A stretch of 64,000 nt of DNA, from the NCBI GenBank assembly GCA_963769435.1, contig CAVYLN010000001.1, positions 310,001 through 374,000 on the forward strand. The letters are read 5' to 3'. Numbering within the stretch: the first letter of the stretch is position 1; each line of letters begins with the position of its first letter. This DNA is from JADKAV01 sp963769435 (GTDB taxonomy: Bacteria; Actinomycetota; Actinomycetes; S36-B12; UBA10799). Shown here in pieces: positions 8,732 to 18,452 of this stretch. A program made the translations under genes and the position numbers. A model generated the notes under the pieces. The model did not search any database and was not told the origin of the DNA. It was given only the letters and a program-made list of their open reading frames with translations.

Positions 8732-9486
8732 AGCCGATCCGTACCGAAGACCTGAGCGTGAGCTTCGGCGGTCAACCCGTACTGCGAGACGTGTCCGTGT
8801 CGGTCGAGGCCGGCGAGTTCGTGGCGCTGATGGGTGCGAACGGAACCGGGAAGACCACACTCGTGCGGGCGATGCTGGGGCTGATCCGCCCGGCTTCAGG
8901 GCGGGCATGGCTGTTCGACACCCCGACCGAGTCCTTCCGCGACTGGCAGCGGGTGGCCTACGTGCCCCAGCACCTCGTCGCGGCCAGTGCTGTGCCGCTC
9001 AGCGTGGAGGAGGCGGTGCGCAGCGCCCTGGCAACCCCCCGGCAGCGCCTGCGACCCCTGTCTCGGGAGCAGCGGACATCGATCCACGAGGCGCTGGAAC
9101 GGGTCGGGCTGGGCACCCGCAGCCGGGAGCGACTCGACCACCTGTCGGGCGGGCAACAGCGCCGGGTCATGATCGCCCGGGCGCTGGTGACCGGAGCAGA
9201 TCTGCTGCTGATGGACGAACCGACCGCCGGCGTGGACCAAGGCGAGCAGAGCCGCCTGGCCGACCATATCCGGGACCTGCACAAGGACGGCGCCACGATC
9301 ATGCTCATCACCCACGACCTGGGACCGGTGGCCAGTCTGGCGACGCGGGCGATAGTCCTCGGACAGCCCTCGGCGGAGTCGGTGCGCTACGACGGACCGA
9401 CTCCTCCCCCGGCTCGGTGGACCGAGCACGTATGGCACCACAGCCCCGACGATGAGCCCGGCCCCAGCCTCCTGGAGGGGCCATGA
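8728..9486 (+). CDS. znuC: zinc ABC transporter ATP-binding protein
   Basis: A 252-aa ATPase of the metal-uptake ABC family. It has a Walker A motif (GANGTGKTT), Q-loop (VPQH), signature LSGGQQRR, Walker B (LLLMDEPTAG) and the switch histidine in LITHDLG. Start GTG at 8728 overlaps the znuA stop; the end overlaps the start of znuB by four bases. It powers the ZnuB permease. Confidence 0.93.
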   Translation: MKPIRTEDLSVSFGGQPVLRDVSVSVEAGEFVALMGANGTGKTTLVRAMLGLIRPASGRAWLFDTPTESFRDWQRVAYVPQHLVAASAVPLSVEEAVRSALATPRQRLRPLSREQRTSIHEALERVGLGTRSRERLDHLSGGQQRRVMIARALVTGADLLLMDEPTAGVDQGEQSRLADHIRDLHKDGATIMLITHDLGPVASLATRAIVLGQPSAESVRYDGPTPPPARWTEHVWHHSPDDEPGPSLLEGP

Positions 9487-10298
9487 ACCTACTCGATTTC
9501 GACTTCATGCGTCGCGCGCTGCTGGCCGCGGTCGTCGTGGGGATGATCGCCCCGGCGATCGGGGTGTTCCTCGTCCAACGGCGGCTCGCGCTGCTCGGCG
9601 ACGGAATGGGCCATGTCGCACTGACTGGCGTCGGGCTGGCCTTCCTCACCGGCAGCGCACCGATCCCCACCGCGCTGGTCGTCGTGGTCGCCGGGGCGAT
9701 CGGGATCGAGGTCCTGCGCGGTCGCAGCCGCTCGGCGGGGGACGTGATCCTGGCGCTGGTGTTCTACGGCGGCATCGCCGGCGGTGTTCTGCTGACCTAC
9801 CTGGCCGGCAACCGGGCCGCGTCGTCGCTGAACCAGTACCTGTTCGGTGCCATCACAACCGTGTCGTCGACCGATCTCGTGTGGCTGACCGCCGCCGCGC
9901 TCGCCCTGCTGGCCATCATGGCCGTGTTCGGACGGGAGATGTTCGCGGTGTCGTTCGATCCGGAGGTGGCCCGCACACAAGGCATCCGCACGGGGTTCAT
10001 CGGTGTTCTGATCACCATCCTTGCCGCGGTCACGGTCGTCATCGGGATGCGCACCGTCGGACTGCTGCTCGTCAGCGCGATCATGATCGTTCCGATCGCC
10101 GCCGCGCAGCAACTGACCCGCAGCTTCCGCGGGACGGCAGGGGTCGGGGTCCTGATCGGGCTGGCGAGCGCGGTCGGCGGGGTCGTGGCCAGCTACTACC
10201 TCGATGTGCCCTCGGGCGCGACCATCGTGCTGATCGCCCTCGCGTTCTTCGTCGGCGCGTTGGGGCTCGCGGCGACGGGGATCCGGAGGTCCACATGA
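9483..10298 (+). CDS. znuB: zinc ABC transporter permease
   Basis: A 271-aa polytopic membrane protein (eight or nine hydrophobic helices) of the ABC-3 metal permease family. Recognisable segments are RRALLAAVVVGMIAPAIGVFLVQRRLALLGDGMGHVAL at the N-terminus and DPEVARTQGIRTGF, the cytoplasmic coupling loop. It overlaps znuC upstream and zur downstream by ATGA-type joins, so the four genes are translationally coupled. Confidence 0.93.
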   Translation: MNLLDFDFMRRALLAAVVVGMIAPAIGVFLVQRRLALLGDGMGHVALTGVGLAFLTGSAPIPTALVVVVAGAIGIEVLRGRSRSAGDVILALVFYGGIAGGVLLTYLAGNRAASSLNQYLFGAITTVSSTDLVWLTAAALALLAIMAVFGREMFAVSFDPEVARTQGIRTGFIGVLITILAAVTVVIGMRTVGLLLVSAIMIVPIAAAQQLTRSFRGTAGVGVLIGLASAVGGVVASYYLDVPSGATIVLIALAFFVGALGLAATGIRRST

Positions 10299-10685
10299 CT
10301 TCGCCGAAACGACGCACCCGCCAGCGGGCGGCAGTCGAGGATCTGCTGTCCGGCATCGACGGTTTCCGGACCGCTCAGCAGATCCACACGCTGCTGCAGG
10401 AGTCCGGGCGAACACGTGGGGCTCACCACGGTCTATCGCAGTCTCGCACTGATGGCCGAGGCCGGACAGGTGGACGTTCTGCTCGCCGAGGACGGTGAGG
10501 CGCGCTACCGGGCGTGCAGTTCCGGGCACCACCACCACCTTGTATGCCGGAAGTGCGGGTTCACCGTGGAGGTGACCGCTGCCCCGGTGGAGCGGTGGGC
10601 GCGAGCCACCGCGGAGGAACACGGGTTCACCGACGTCACTCACACCGTGGAGATCCAGGGCTTGTGTGACGCCTGCTCCCGGTGA
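10295..10685 (+). CDS. zur: Fur-family zinc regulator Zur (1 frameshift)
   Basis: A metal-dependent repressor of the Fur family, most probably Zur because it closes the znuACB operon. The N-terminal winged helix starts MTSPKRRTRQRAAVEDLL; the frame breaks near 10412 (one extra G in GGGCGAA), after which VGLTTVYRSLALMAEAGQVD continues. Corrected length is 129 aa, normal for the family. Structural zinc cysteines are CRKC and CDAC, with the HHHHLVC metal-sensing cluster. Low zinc should release it from the dyad before znuA. Confidence 0.9.
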
Positions 10686-10716
10686 ATGTCCACCCGGGGC
10701 GCGCTTTGTAGGGTGT

Positions 10717-10734
10717 CTTCGGACCTCACCGAAG
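10717..10734 (+). promoter_or_regulatory. small hairpin abutting the aquaporin ribosome site
   Basis: CTTCGG (10717-10722) and CCGAAG (10729-10734) can pair, and the second arm runs into the GAAGGAGAG ribosome site of the aquaporin gene. The stem is only six base pairs, so any effect on translation is a guess. Confidence 0.3.
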
Positions 10735-10741
10735 GAGAGAG

Positions 10742-11459
10742 ATGACCAACAAACTCGCCGCCGAATTCATCGGTACGTTCCTGCTCGTGTTCCTCGCAGT
10801 GGGTGCCGCCGTGAGCGGTATCCAGAGCGTGGGCATGCTGGGCGTCGCGCTGGCGTTCGGGGTCGTGCTGGCAGCGCTGGCCTACGCGATCGGCCCGACT
10901 TCGGGTTGCCACGTGAACCCGGCAGTGACACTGGCCTTCTGGCTGTCCAAACGGCAGGAGGGCCGGGAAGCGGCCCTGTACATGGTCATGCAGTTCCTGG
11001 GCGCCGCGGTCGGTGGGTTCGTACTCTGGGTGCTCGTCAACTCCGGCGGTGTGACCGACCAGACCGGTGGGCTGGGCGCCAACGCGTTCGGCGGAGACGG
11101 ACCGAATGCGCTCGGTGCGTTCCTCGCGGAGGCCCTGCTGACCGCCGCGTTCGTCGGCGTGATCCTGCTGGTCACCGACCACGCGGCAGCACCAGGTTTC
11201 GCCGGGCTCGCGATCGGAGCGGCACTGGCCGCCGTGCACCTGGTGGGGATCCCGCTGACCGGCACCTCGGTCAACCCCGCGCGCTCGCTCGGACCGGCAT
11301 TGTTCGCCGGTGGTGATTCGCTGCAGCAGGTGTGGCTGTTCCTGATCGCACCGCTGGTCGGTGGCGCGCTGGCAGTCGTGGTGTGGAAGATCACCCGCCC
11401 CGCCGAGGCGGTGCATGGGCGACGAGGGCCAGGAGGCCTACGAGCGCGAGAACGCCTGA
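10742..11459 (+). CDS. aqpZ: aquaporin Z-type water channel (frameshift near 3' end)
   Basis: A six-helix major intrinsic protein with both half-helix motifs, HVNPAV (residues 58-63) and SVNPAR (177-182). The selectivity-filter neighbourhood (TSGCHVNPAV; His in the fifth-helix region AAVHLVG) resembles water-selective AqpZ more than glycerol facilitators. As written the frame runs to 11488 with an odd tail. Removing one G in GGG near 11417 gives the tail HGDEGQEAYERENA and a stop at 11459, a 238-aa protein of usual length. Ribosome site GAAGGAGAG. Convergent with the L,D-transpeptidase. Confidence 0.92.
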
Positions 11460-11465
11460 CGACCA

Positions 11466-11506
11466 GCGGATGCTGGCCCGTGGGCTAACTGCGGACCAGC
11501 ATCCGC
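11466..11506. terminator. bidirectional hairpin between convergent genes
   Basis: Perfect 11-bp arms (11466-11476 and 11496-11506) with a 19-nt loop lie between the end of aqpZ and the end of the convergent L,D-transpeptidase gene, the right arm falling within the last codons of the latter. The position suits a shared terminator; no U-tract is seen. Confidence 0.55.
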
Positions 11507-12208
11507 CAGCGCTGCGTGTATCTGCGGGGACCCATCACGATCCGGGGGTTGGCTGCGGGGTCGAGCCATCGCAGTGTGCGTTTCATCCGGGCCCGAGAGA
11601 TCGCGACACATCCTGCCGTGGGACGGTTCTTCGTCACATGCAGGAAGATCCCGCCACCCTTGTCCGTACGGACCGGGCTGCTCGTCCGTCGCTCCCCGGT
11701 GCGGCGGTCCACGTACGTGCTCTTGGGCAGGTTGTACCCGATCACGGCCGCCCAGCGGTACTGGGCGCCGTAGTCGCGCAAACGCTCCGACCATTGCCCG
11801 TCGTCGCGCCAGCGCGCGGACCTGCTCCGCTTGGTCTGCAGCACGTTGTACGTGCGCGGGTCGCGCGGGTCGTACGGCCAGTAGGAAGCGGCGGTGATCC
11901 GGTGGTAGGGCAACCCGATCCGGGACCCGGAACCGCGTCCGAACGCCGCCGGGAACACTGAAGACACCTGCGGGCGTGGTTCCTGTGTTCTGGGCGCGGA
12001 TGCGCGCGGGGGCGAAACCGTTGACCCCCACCCATGCCCGCGTGGGCCTTCCTACGCGTTTCCATCCGCTGTCCCACACGAAGCGTCGCAGCGTGGCCCG
12101 CTGACTGGACCAACGAGCCGACGTCACGACGATCACCTGGCGCGCCGGCGCGGGATCCTCCGTCACTGCCGGAGCGACGAGGCCCAGCAGAAGTAGCGCC
12201 GATGACAC
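11485..12208 (-). CDS. secreted L,D-transpeptidase-like (YkuD) protein (1 frameshift)
   Basis: An exported protein of the YkuD catalytic family, which forms 3-3 peptidoglycan cross-links or anchors proteins to the wall. The N-terminal leader (GTG start, SSALLLLGLVAPAV) is a signal peptide. The catalytic segment is GGGIFLHV...PTAGCVAISR, with the expected His and Cys. The frame breaks near 11959 (one extra C in GTTCCCGG): ...TTPAGVFSV should join PAAFGRGSG. Corrected length is 240 aa. The motif variant HVTKNRPTAGC is the type seen in actinobacterial short LDT-like proteins rather than in LdtMt2-like enzymes. No neighbour hints at a partner. Confidence 0.85.
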
Positions 12209-12239
12209 GATCAGCAGTCTACGTCGGGGCGCCTTTCGC

Positions 12240-14010
12240 CTATCCCGGCCACAGCATCGGGGTTAGGGCCACCACCAGCACGACAGTGGTGATCGTGAGC
12301 GGAAGGCCCAGCCTCGAGTAGTCCCCGAAGTGGTAACCGCCGGGGCCGTAGACCATCGTGTTGGTCTGGTATCCGATCGGCGTGAGGAACGACGCGGAGG
12401 CACTGACTGCGATCGCGATCGCGACACCGCGTGGGTCGAGACCCGTCTGCGCGGCGACCGTGAGCCCGATGGGCAGCATCAGCAGCGCGGCGGCGTTGTT
12501 CGTGACCATCTCCGTCAGGACGATCGTCGCCAGCACCAGCCCGAGTAGGACACCACGGTCCCCCCATGTGTCGAAGGCGCCGGTGAGGGTGTTCGCCACG
12601 CTCAGTGCCAGCCCGGAGACCTGCATCGCGGCGGCGAGGCCGAAGGCCGCAGCGATCACGACGATCACCTCGATGTCGACCGCCCGGCGGGCGTCGGTGG
12701 CCGACAGGACCCCCGCCGCTACCACCACCATCGCGCCGATCAACGATCCCACCACGATCGGCACCAGCCCCGTCGCTGACAGGATCACGATCGCGAGCAG
12801 CACCACTACCGGGATCCATGCCCGCGAGGTCGCGCTCGGCGGCGACCCGTCCATCGGCGCGACGAGCAGGAAGTCCGCACGGTCTCGCCATCGGTCCTGG
12901 AAGCCCGGATCAGACACCAGGATCAGGGTGTCGCCGACACGGATCGGCACCGATCCCAGCTTGGCGTCCAGCAGTTGTCCCGACCGATGGATCCCAACCA
13001 CCGCAGCCTGGTAGCGCGACCGGAATCCGATATCCCGCAACGTCTCGCCGACCAGGGGCGAGCGCGAGCCAACGACCGCCTCGAAGTACCCGACTCGGGG
13101 GTCCTTCAGCTCGGCCACGTGGTTGAGTTCGGCCGAGCGCAGTCCCCGGCGGTCCTGCAGGTCGATGACCTTGCCCGCCTGCCCGACGAAACGCAGGCGG
13201 TTGCCGCCACGCAGGACCGTGTCCGGACGCACTGGCGCGATCACTGTGTCGCCACGGTCCACCGAGGTGAGGAAGACACCCTGCAGATCCCTGAGCCGGG
13301 CCTCCTCCACGGTCTTGCCGTCGACCGGACCGCCGGCGACGACCAGCATCTCCACGGTGAACCGACGGACCTCCTCCTCCAGTTCGGCCTTCACCGAGCG
13401 CCGTGCGGGAAGCACGAGCGGGGCGATCATGATGATGAGCACCAGGCCGATCACCGCGATCGGTAGGCCGAGACGACCGATCTCGAAGAAGCCCATCGGC
13501 TCCAGCCCGGACTGTTCCATCTTCCCGGCGACCACGAGGTTGGTGGAAGTTCCGATGACGGTGAGGGTCCCGCCGAGGATGGTCGCGAAGGACAACGGCA
13601 TCAGCAACTGCGAGACCGAGATCCGGCGACGGTCCGCCCACGCGGTCACCTGCGGGATCAGCATCGCCATGATCGGTGTGTTGTTCAGGAAGGCGGACGC
13701 CGCCGCGGATGGCACCATCACTCTGGCCAGCGGTCGTCGCAGCCAGCCCGTTTTCCCCGATGAATCGCTGGAGTAGAGGCGTGAGCGCTCCTGTGCGCTC
13801 GACCCCGGCAGCCACCACGTAGAGCGCGGCGACGGTGATCGGGGCCGGATTGGCGAATCCGCTGAACGCCTCCTCGGTGTCGATCACTCCGAGCGCCAGC
13901 AGTATCACCGTCCCGCCGAACACCGCCAGTGCCGGCGAGAGATTGCTGCGCACCAGCGCCACGAGCACGCCGACGATCACCGCCAGGGTGATCCACGCGT
14001 CAACGCTCAT
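12240..14010 (-). CDS. SLC13/DASS-type permease with two RCK_C domains (1 frameshift)
   Basis: A sodium-coupled anion permease of the SLC13 / citrate transporter superfamily. It starts at the ATG at 14010 (MSVDAWITLAVIVGVLV) with two hydrophobic blocks separated by a cytoplasmic section holding two TrkA-C (RCK_C) folds (around LRDLQGVFLTSVDRGD and VGETLRDIGFRSRYQ). The first half carries ASAFLNNTPIMAMLIP and the second NNAAALLMLPIGL, the repeated Asn-containing sites of the family. The frame breaks near 13740 (one extra G in CTGGCTGCG). Corrected length 589 aa. The substrate may be sulfate, a dicarboxylate or phosphate; sequence alone does not decide. Confidence 0.9.
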
Positions 14011-14133
14011 GGGCCCGCTCCATGGCAGGAAGCATGTCAGACGTCGGCGGGCAGTGGAGTTGCCACACCGACGGTCCGCAGCAGTTCGGCACGTTCGGGG
14101 CACGGCCCCCACGGCAAACGGGAACCAGTGCTG

Positions 14134-14781
14134 TCAACTGTGTCGGCCAGACGCCCTCTCCAGCAAGGCAACGACCTCGTGATCGGGCACCTGGCTGAAG
14201 TCCCGGTACGCCTCGCCGACCGCCAAGAAGTACCGCGGGACGCTCAGACACACCACGTCGTCGGCCACCGAACCCAGATCTGCGATGGTGTCCGCGGCAC
14301 CGACCGGCACCGCGAGCACCACCCTGAAGGCGCCGTGAGCGCGTGCCACCTCACACGCCGCCCGTGTTGTGGCGCCGGTGGCGACTCCGTCGTCCACGAT
14401 GATCGCGGTGCGACCCGTCAACGGTTGCGGCCGAGAAGTGCCACGCAGGCGTCCCGCTCGGTCGATCACTTCGTCACGTTGGCTGGCGACCGCTCCGGCG
14501 AATTCCGCCTCGGACACGTCGACAACGCCAAGCACGTCCTCGTTGGCGACCAGGACCCCATCCTCACCTACGGCTCCCATCGCCACCTCCGGACGTCCCG
14601 GAACACCCAGTTTGCGCACGATGATCACATCCAGGGGCAACTCCAACTCGGATGCCACGCAAAACGCCACGGGCACCCCTCCCCTGGGGATGCCGAGAAC
14701 CACGGCGTCGGTGCCGCGGTAGTCGTTCAGCTCCCGCGCCAACTGAACGCCGGCGTCCTCGCGATCCTTGAATCGCTTCAT
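14134..14781 (-). CDS. phosphoribosyltransferase-domain protein
   Basis: A 215-aa type I phosphoribosyltransferase-fold protein. The PRPP-binding loop TAIIVDDGVATGATT is at about residues 120-134, and VVLGIPRGGVPVAF forms the first strand-loop. This family is often annotated as a predicted phosphoribosyltransferase and sits in dormancy or phosphate-related loci of actinobacteria; a base substrate is not established. Start at ATG 14781 (MKRFKDREDAGVQLA) with AGGGGGCAC as ribosome site; the frame is open further upstream but unlike the family. Confidence 0.88.
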   Translation of the reverse strand: MKRFKDREDAGVQLARELNDYRGTDAVVLGIPRGGVPVAFCVASELELPLDVIIVRKLGVPGRPEVAMGAVGEDGVLVANEDVLGVVDVSEAEFAGAVASQRDEVIDRAGRLRGTSRPQPLTGRTAIIVDDGVATGATTRAACEVARAHGAFRVVLAVPVGAADTIADLGSVADDVVCLSVPRYFLAVGEAYRDFSQVPDHEVVALLERASGRHS

Positions 14782-14836
14782 GTGCCCCCTGTCTGACTGC
14801 TTTTCGGGCTGCCACTGCGCACGGATGGGTCTCCCC

Positions 14837-15169
14837 CTAGGGAACGTGCAGCGTCCTCGAGGGTCCCGCCGATGCTTCCAGCAGTTCGGACCGTGACAGC
14901 GTGTACGGTCCGCAGTCGCACCACGCCGGCAATCCGTCATCGCTCAGCGCGTCGCCGACGAGGAGATCCACGTATTCGGTGCCACTGGGTGTGCCGTGGT
15001 GACCGGTGTCCACGCGGTCTCGCGAACCGTGGGCATGAGGACCCTCGATGGCGTAGTAGACGAGACCGGCGTCGGTCATGTACACCGCGGCCAGATGGTG
15101 GCTGCGCGGGCATTGCACGCTCAACTTCTGATGCTCACTTCGCTGCACCGCCGAGTGCTGCCAGCGCAT
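14837..15169 (-). CDS. hypothetical protein with N-terminal Cys/His motif
   Basis: Up to 110 aa. Near the N-terminus it has CPRSHHLAAVY and towards the C-terminus WCDCGPYTLSRSELL, a Cys/His pattern that could bind one zinc. Such small proteins are common in actinobacteria but have no assigned function. The ATG at 15169 overlaps a small upstream ORF; a TTG at 15124 or GTG at 15118 just before the CPRSHH motif would remove that overlap and may be the real start. Confidence 0.5.
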   Translation of the reverse strand: MRWQHSAVQRSEHQKLSVQCPRSHHLAAVYMTDAGLVYYAIEGPHAHGSRDRVDTGHHGTPSGTEYVDLLVGDALSDDGLPAWCDCGPYTLSRSELLEASAGPSRTLHVP

Positions 15170-15230
15170 CTGCGGCTGCCTGCCGCCTGGACTCCGGGCT
15201 AACCGAGGGGGTCACATCGCTTCCGTCCAT
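15135..15230 (-). CDS. possible 31-aa leader or small protein
   Basis: An ATG at 15230 opens a 31-codon frame (MDGSDVTPSV..., with the helical stretch RRQAAADALAALGGAAK) ending at 15135, just before the putative TTG start of the Cys/His protein. The Ala-rich amphipathic helix is protein-like and a weak ribosome site (GTGGAG) is present. It may be a separate small protein, or the real N-terminus of the next gene split by another base error. Confidence 0.3.
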   Translation of the reverse strand: MDGSDVTPSVSPESRRQAAADALAALGGAAK

Positions 15231-15351
15231 ATCTCCACTGTGTACCCGACCACCGGGTTGCGTCCAGGCTCCCGCGGCGCGTCGGCGAAGGCACCGGTCG
15301 ATCCTCCAGTCCTGCGACGGCGGAACCGAGACCAGGACGATACTGGATGGT

Positions 15352-16540
15352 GTGATCACGCGGCGGTTCGGGCGCACGGAACTCGCGATGCCGGTCTTCA
15401 GTTGCGGGGGCATGCGCTTCCAGCAGAGCTGGACAGACAACGGACAACCCATCCGAAGCGGATTCTCAAGCGCGACTGGAGGCGACCGTGCGCTCCGGCC
15501 TCGAACGTGGCATCACCCACGTGGAGACCGCTCGCGGCTACGGAACCTCGGAACGTCAACTGGGCCTGTTGCTGCCTCACCTGGACCGGGATGGGCTCAT
15601 CCTGCAGACCAAGGTCCCACCGAGTCCGGACCCTGACAGGTTCGAAGCGCACGTGCGCCGATCGCTGGAACGACTGCAGGTCGACCGTGTGGACCTGCTG
15701 GCCCTGCACGGGGTGAATTCGTACGAGAAACTCTGGTGGTCCCTGCGTCCGGGCGGATGCTTGGAGGTCGCCCGCAGACTCCAGCGGGAGGGCAAGGTCG
15801 GGCATGTCGGACTGTCCACCCACGGCTCGCTGGATCTGATCCTCGCAGCGATCGAGCATCCGCACCACGACGGCTTCGACTACATCAATCTGCATTGGTA
15901 CTTCATCAATCAGGGCAACTGGCCCGCCATCGAGGCCGCGACCGCAGCCGACATGGGCGTGTTCATCATCAGCCCGTCGGACAAGGGTGGCAGGCTGTAC
16001 GACCCGCCGGAGCGTCTCACCGAATTGTGCGCGCCCTTGCCTCCGCTGGTCTTCAACGCCCTGTTCTGCCTGAGCAGGCCGGAGGTTCACACCCTCAGCA
16101 TCGGGGCAGCCGGCCCCAGCGACTTCGACCTGGCGCTGACGACTCTCGACCATCTACCGCAGGCCAAGCAGATACTTTCAGCACCGGAGCAACGCCTCGA
16201 GGCCGCGATGGCCGAGGCGCTCGGAGCCGATGTGTGGCCGCGGCTCACCGAAGGGATACCCACCTGGGATCACTGCCCCGGCATGATCAACGTCTCGGTC
16301 ATTATCCGGTTGCGGGCGCTCTCACTCGGCTGGGGTATGCAGGACTACGCCAGATGGCGCTACAACATGCTCGGCAACGCATCCGACTGGTTCCCGGGGA
16401 TGGACGCGCGCGACGCCACCGACCAAGACTTCAGCAATGCCCTGACCGACTCCGCGTTCCGGGCTCAGATACCGGACTGGCTCATTGAGGCGCACGAGAT
16501 GCTCTCGGGTGAGAAGCAGCAACGATTGGGTGCTGGCTGA
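15352..16540 (+). CDS. aldo/keto reductase family oxidoreductase (1 frameshift)
   Basis: A predicted NADPH-dependent reductase of the AKR superfamily. From the GTG at 15352 it reads MITRRFGRTELAMPVFSCGGM; the frame breaks near 15450 (one extra C in CAACCCATC) and continues PSEADSQARLEATVRSGLERG. Corrected length 395 aa. Catalytic-tetrad candidates are the Tyr in ARGYGTSE, the Lys in LQTKVP and the His in LLALHG; the first acid is Glu (HVETARGYG) rather than the usual Asp. The long C-terminus (after residue 300) is typical of the YdbC/Fe-S-neighbour-type AKRs, but no Fe-S cysteine cluster is seen here. Confidence 0.85.
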
Positions 16541-16550
16541 GGGCCCGCGG

Positions 16551-17207
16551 TCACAACTCGCGGACCATGATGCCGTTGTAGTCCGCGAAACCCAGTTGTG
16601 CCCAGTACCGGCTCAGTCCTGCGGCGGCCGCAGCGCGTTCCTCGAGATCGACCACCCCGGGACGCATTGGGAACAGTGCGGCGAGATCAGCGCACCTGCC
16701 GAGTTCCTGAACACCCAGTTCGGCAGCGCGCAGTCCGTAGCCGGCACCCCGCCATTCGGGCTCGATCTCCACGCTGTCGACGATCAACGCGCGCTCGTGA
16801 ACCACGTCGTAGGCCGTACGCAACTCCGAGAGGTCGAACGCCTCGCCGAGCAACGCCTCACCAACCAGGCCCAGATCGAGGCTTCGGCCCGCGAGTTCCT
16901 GCCAGCAACTGGGCGCGACAAGATCCGCGACGACGAAACGACCACGGCCCACAGGAACGGCCAGCACGTCCGGCAACTGCTTGTCCAGCTCGGGCAGATA
17001 GGTCTCGGTGTCGACATCGGTCAGCACCGACAACACCTTCAGATCGACGTCCGGGCCGTCATCGGGAGACCACTGGATCTGAATCAGCGCGGAATACTCC
17101 TGAACCGCCGACGGCCCGGGTTGCCGAAGGTCCGTTCGCAGCGTCACGAAAAGTGTTGGGGCCAGCGCCTTCACGACCGCTGATCTATCCGCCTCCTGGA
17201 TCTCCAC
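16551..17207 (-). CDS. GNAT-like acetyltransferase-fold protein
   Basis: A 218-aa protein. The C-terminal half contains VDSVEIEPEWRGAGYGLRAAELGV, matching the GNAT motif A (R/Q-x-x-G-x-G/A acetyl-CoA loop), and ends LSRYWAQLGFADYNGIMVRE, like the GNAT C-terminal strand. The N-terminal half (VLSVLTDVDTETYLPELD) has no known motif. The GTG at 17207 is preferred because an ATG at 17324 would overlap the start of the divergent hydrolase and leave no promoter. Substrate unknown. Confidence 0.7.
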   Translation of the reverse strand: MEIQEADRSAVVKALAPTLFVTLRTDLRQPGPSAVQEYSALIQIQWSPDDGPDVDLKVLSVLTDVDTETYLPELDKQLPDVLAVPVGRGRFVVADLVAPSCWQELAGRSLDLGLVGEALLGEAFDLSELRTAYDVVHERALIVDSVEIEPEWRGAGYGLRAAELGVQELGRCADLAALFPMRPGVVDLEERAAAAAGLSRYWAQLGFADYNGIMVREL

Positions 17208-17322
17208 ACCTCGAGTGTGATGGCTCGAGGAACGGGACTCCCGCCCAGGACCCTCGAGCCGACTTGTCAGCCAGTGAAATGCTGGACTCGGGACGGCCCG
17301 GGAATCGAGGATCAATCTGCTC

Positions 17323-18201
17323 ATGACCTCTGCGCGGCGTCTACTGGTGGCGTCTGGGACGAGCGTGGCAATCGCGGTCGCCCTCGTCGTGGTCGACCGT
17401 GGCTTGAAGGGCCGCTTCGGCAAGCCCCCGCGACGCGTCACCGCATGCGAGCCGGACACACTGCGTGACTACTTGGACATCGAGATTCGTGCAGTCGACG
17501 GTTCGACCCTGCGCGGATGGCTGCATGAGTCATCCGGGACAGACGCGACCGCATCAGCGCTGGTGGTTCACGGGTGGGGTGGCAATGCGCTTGACATGCT
17601 CCCGGTCTCCGAGGTGCTGGCAGGTCTGGGAATGAACGTGCTGCTGCTCGACGCCCGAGGTCACGGACGCAGTGACGACGCTGCGGTCTCGTCGATGCCG
17701 GCGTTCGCCGACGACGTGCGAGCGGCCCTGGCGTGGATGCGTTCCACCGGCCGCGTGGACCCCTCCCCGGTAGTGCTGGTCGGGCATTCGGTCGGGGCCG
17801 GAGCATGTCTGTACGTCGCCTCGGACGACGAACGGATCGGCGCGGTCGTGTCCCTGGCTTCGATGGCCGACCCGCGTGACCTAATGACACGACTAATGCG
17901 CCAGCGACTTCCCCTGTTTCTCACACGTCTGGCACTGCGCTATGTGGAACACGCCATCGGACATCGGTTCCGCGAGTTCGCACCGATCTACACGATCGGG
18001 CGTTCTGACACGCCTGTTCTGTTGTTACACGGTGCGCTGGACGGCACCGTCCCCGTAGACGATGCGTACAGGCTGCACGCCCAAGCGCCGACAACCAGCA
18101 CCCTCGTGATCGTCCCGGATGGTGATCATTTCAGCATCGAGGCTCTGGACTCGGCCAGACCAGAACTCATTGAGTTCCTCGGCAAGTCAGGTCTCCTCTA
18201 G
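17323..18201 (+). CDS. alpha/beta hydrolase
   Basis: A 292-aa alpha/beta hydrolase with an N-terminal hydrophobic segment (LLVASGTSVAIAVALVVV, residues 6-24) that may anchor it in the membrane. The oxyanion region is VVHGWGGNALDM, the nucleophile elbow GHSVGAG (Ser about 150), the acid in HGALDGTVP, and the His in PDGDHFSIE. The layout fits BEM46/YqjL-like serine hydrolases. Substrate unknown. Convergent with the HNH remnant. Confidence 0.85.
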   Translation: MTSARRLLVASGTSVAIAVALVVVDRGLKGRFGKPPRRVTACEPDTLRDYLDIEIRAVDGSTLRGWLHESSGTDATASALVVHGWGGNALDMLPVSEVLAGLGMNVLLLDARGHGRSDDAAVSSMPAFADDVRAALAWMRSTGRVDPSPVVLVGHSVGAGACLYVASDDERIGAVVSLASMADPRDLMTRLMRQRLPLFLTRLALRYVEHAIGHRFREFAPIYTIGRSDTPVLLLHGALDGTVPVDDAYRLHAQAPTTSTLVIVPDGDHFSIEALDSARPELIEFLGKSGLL

Positions 18202-18216
18202 TCCTCTGCCCTGCCG

Positions 18217-18438
18217 CTAGGCGGTTTTGGCTGGTGGTGCGCGGGTGGTGGTGGGTGTGATGTGGGGGACGCCTTGGTTCGTGGTGATGGTGTACCGGCC
18301 GTGGTGGAGGTCGTGGTGGCATCTGGAGCAGAGCAGGGTGAATCGCCCCGGGGCGATTCCGTCAGCGAAACCCGCGGGTGGGCCGAATGCCTCGCCCCAC
18401 GTACGAACCAGACCACAACATCGCCCGCCGTTGGCCAC
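18217..18438 (-). pseudogene. C-terminal remnant of an HNH endonuclease (DUF222 type)
   Basis: About 70 codons encode the end of a 13E12/DUF222-type HNH protein. The zinc/nuclease hallmark LLCSRCHHDLHHGRYTIT is intact, followed by a Thr/Pro tail. The preceding HNH histidine segment is scrambled across frames, and the several-hundred-residue N-terminal DUF222 part is absent. It lies between two alpha/beta-hydrolase genes. A full-length relative is present at 28124-29227. Confidence 0.7.
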
Positions 18439-18452
18439 GGTTACCGTTGATC

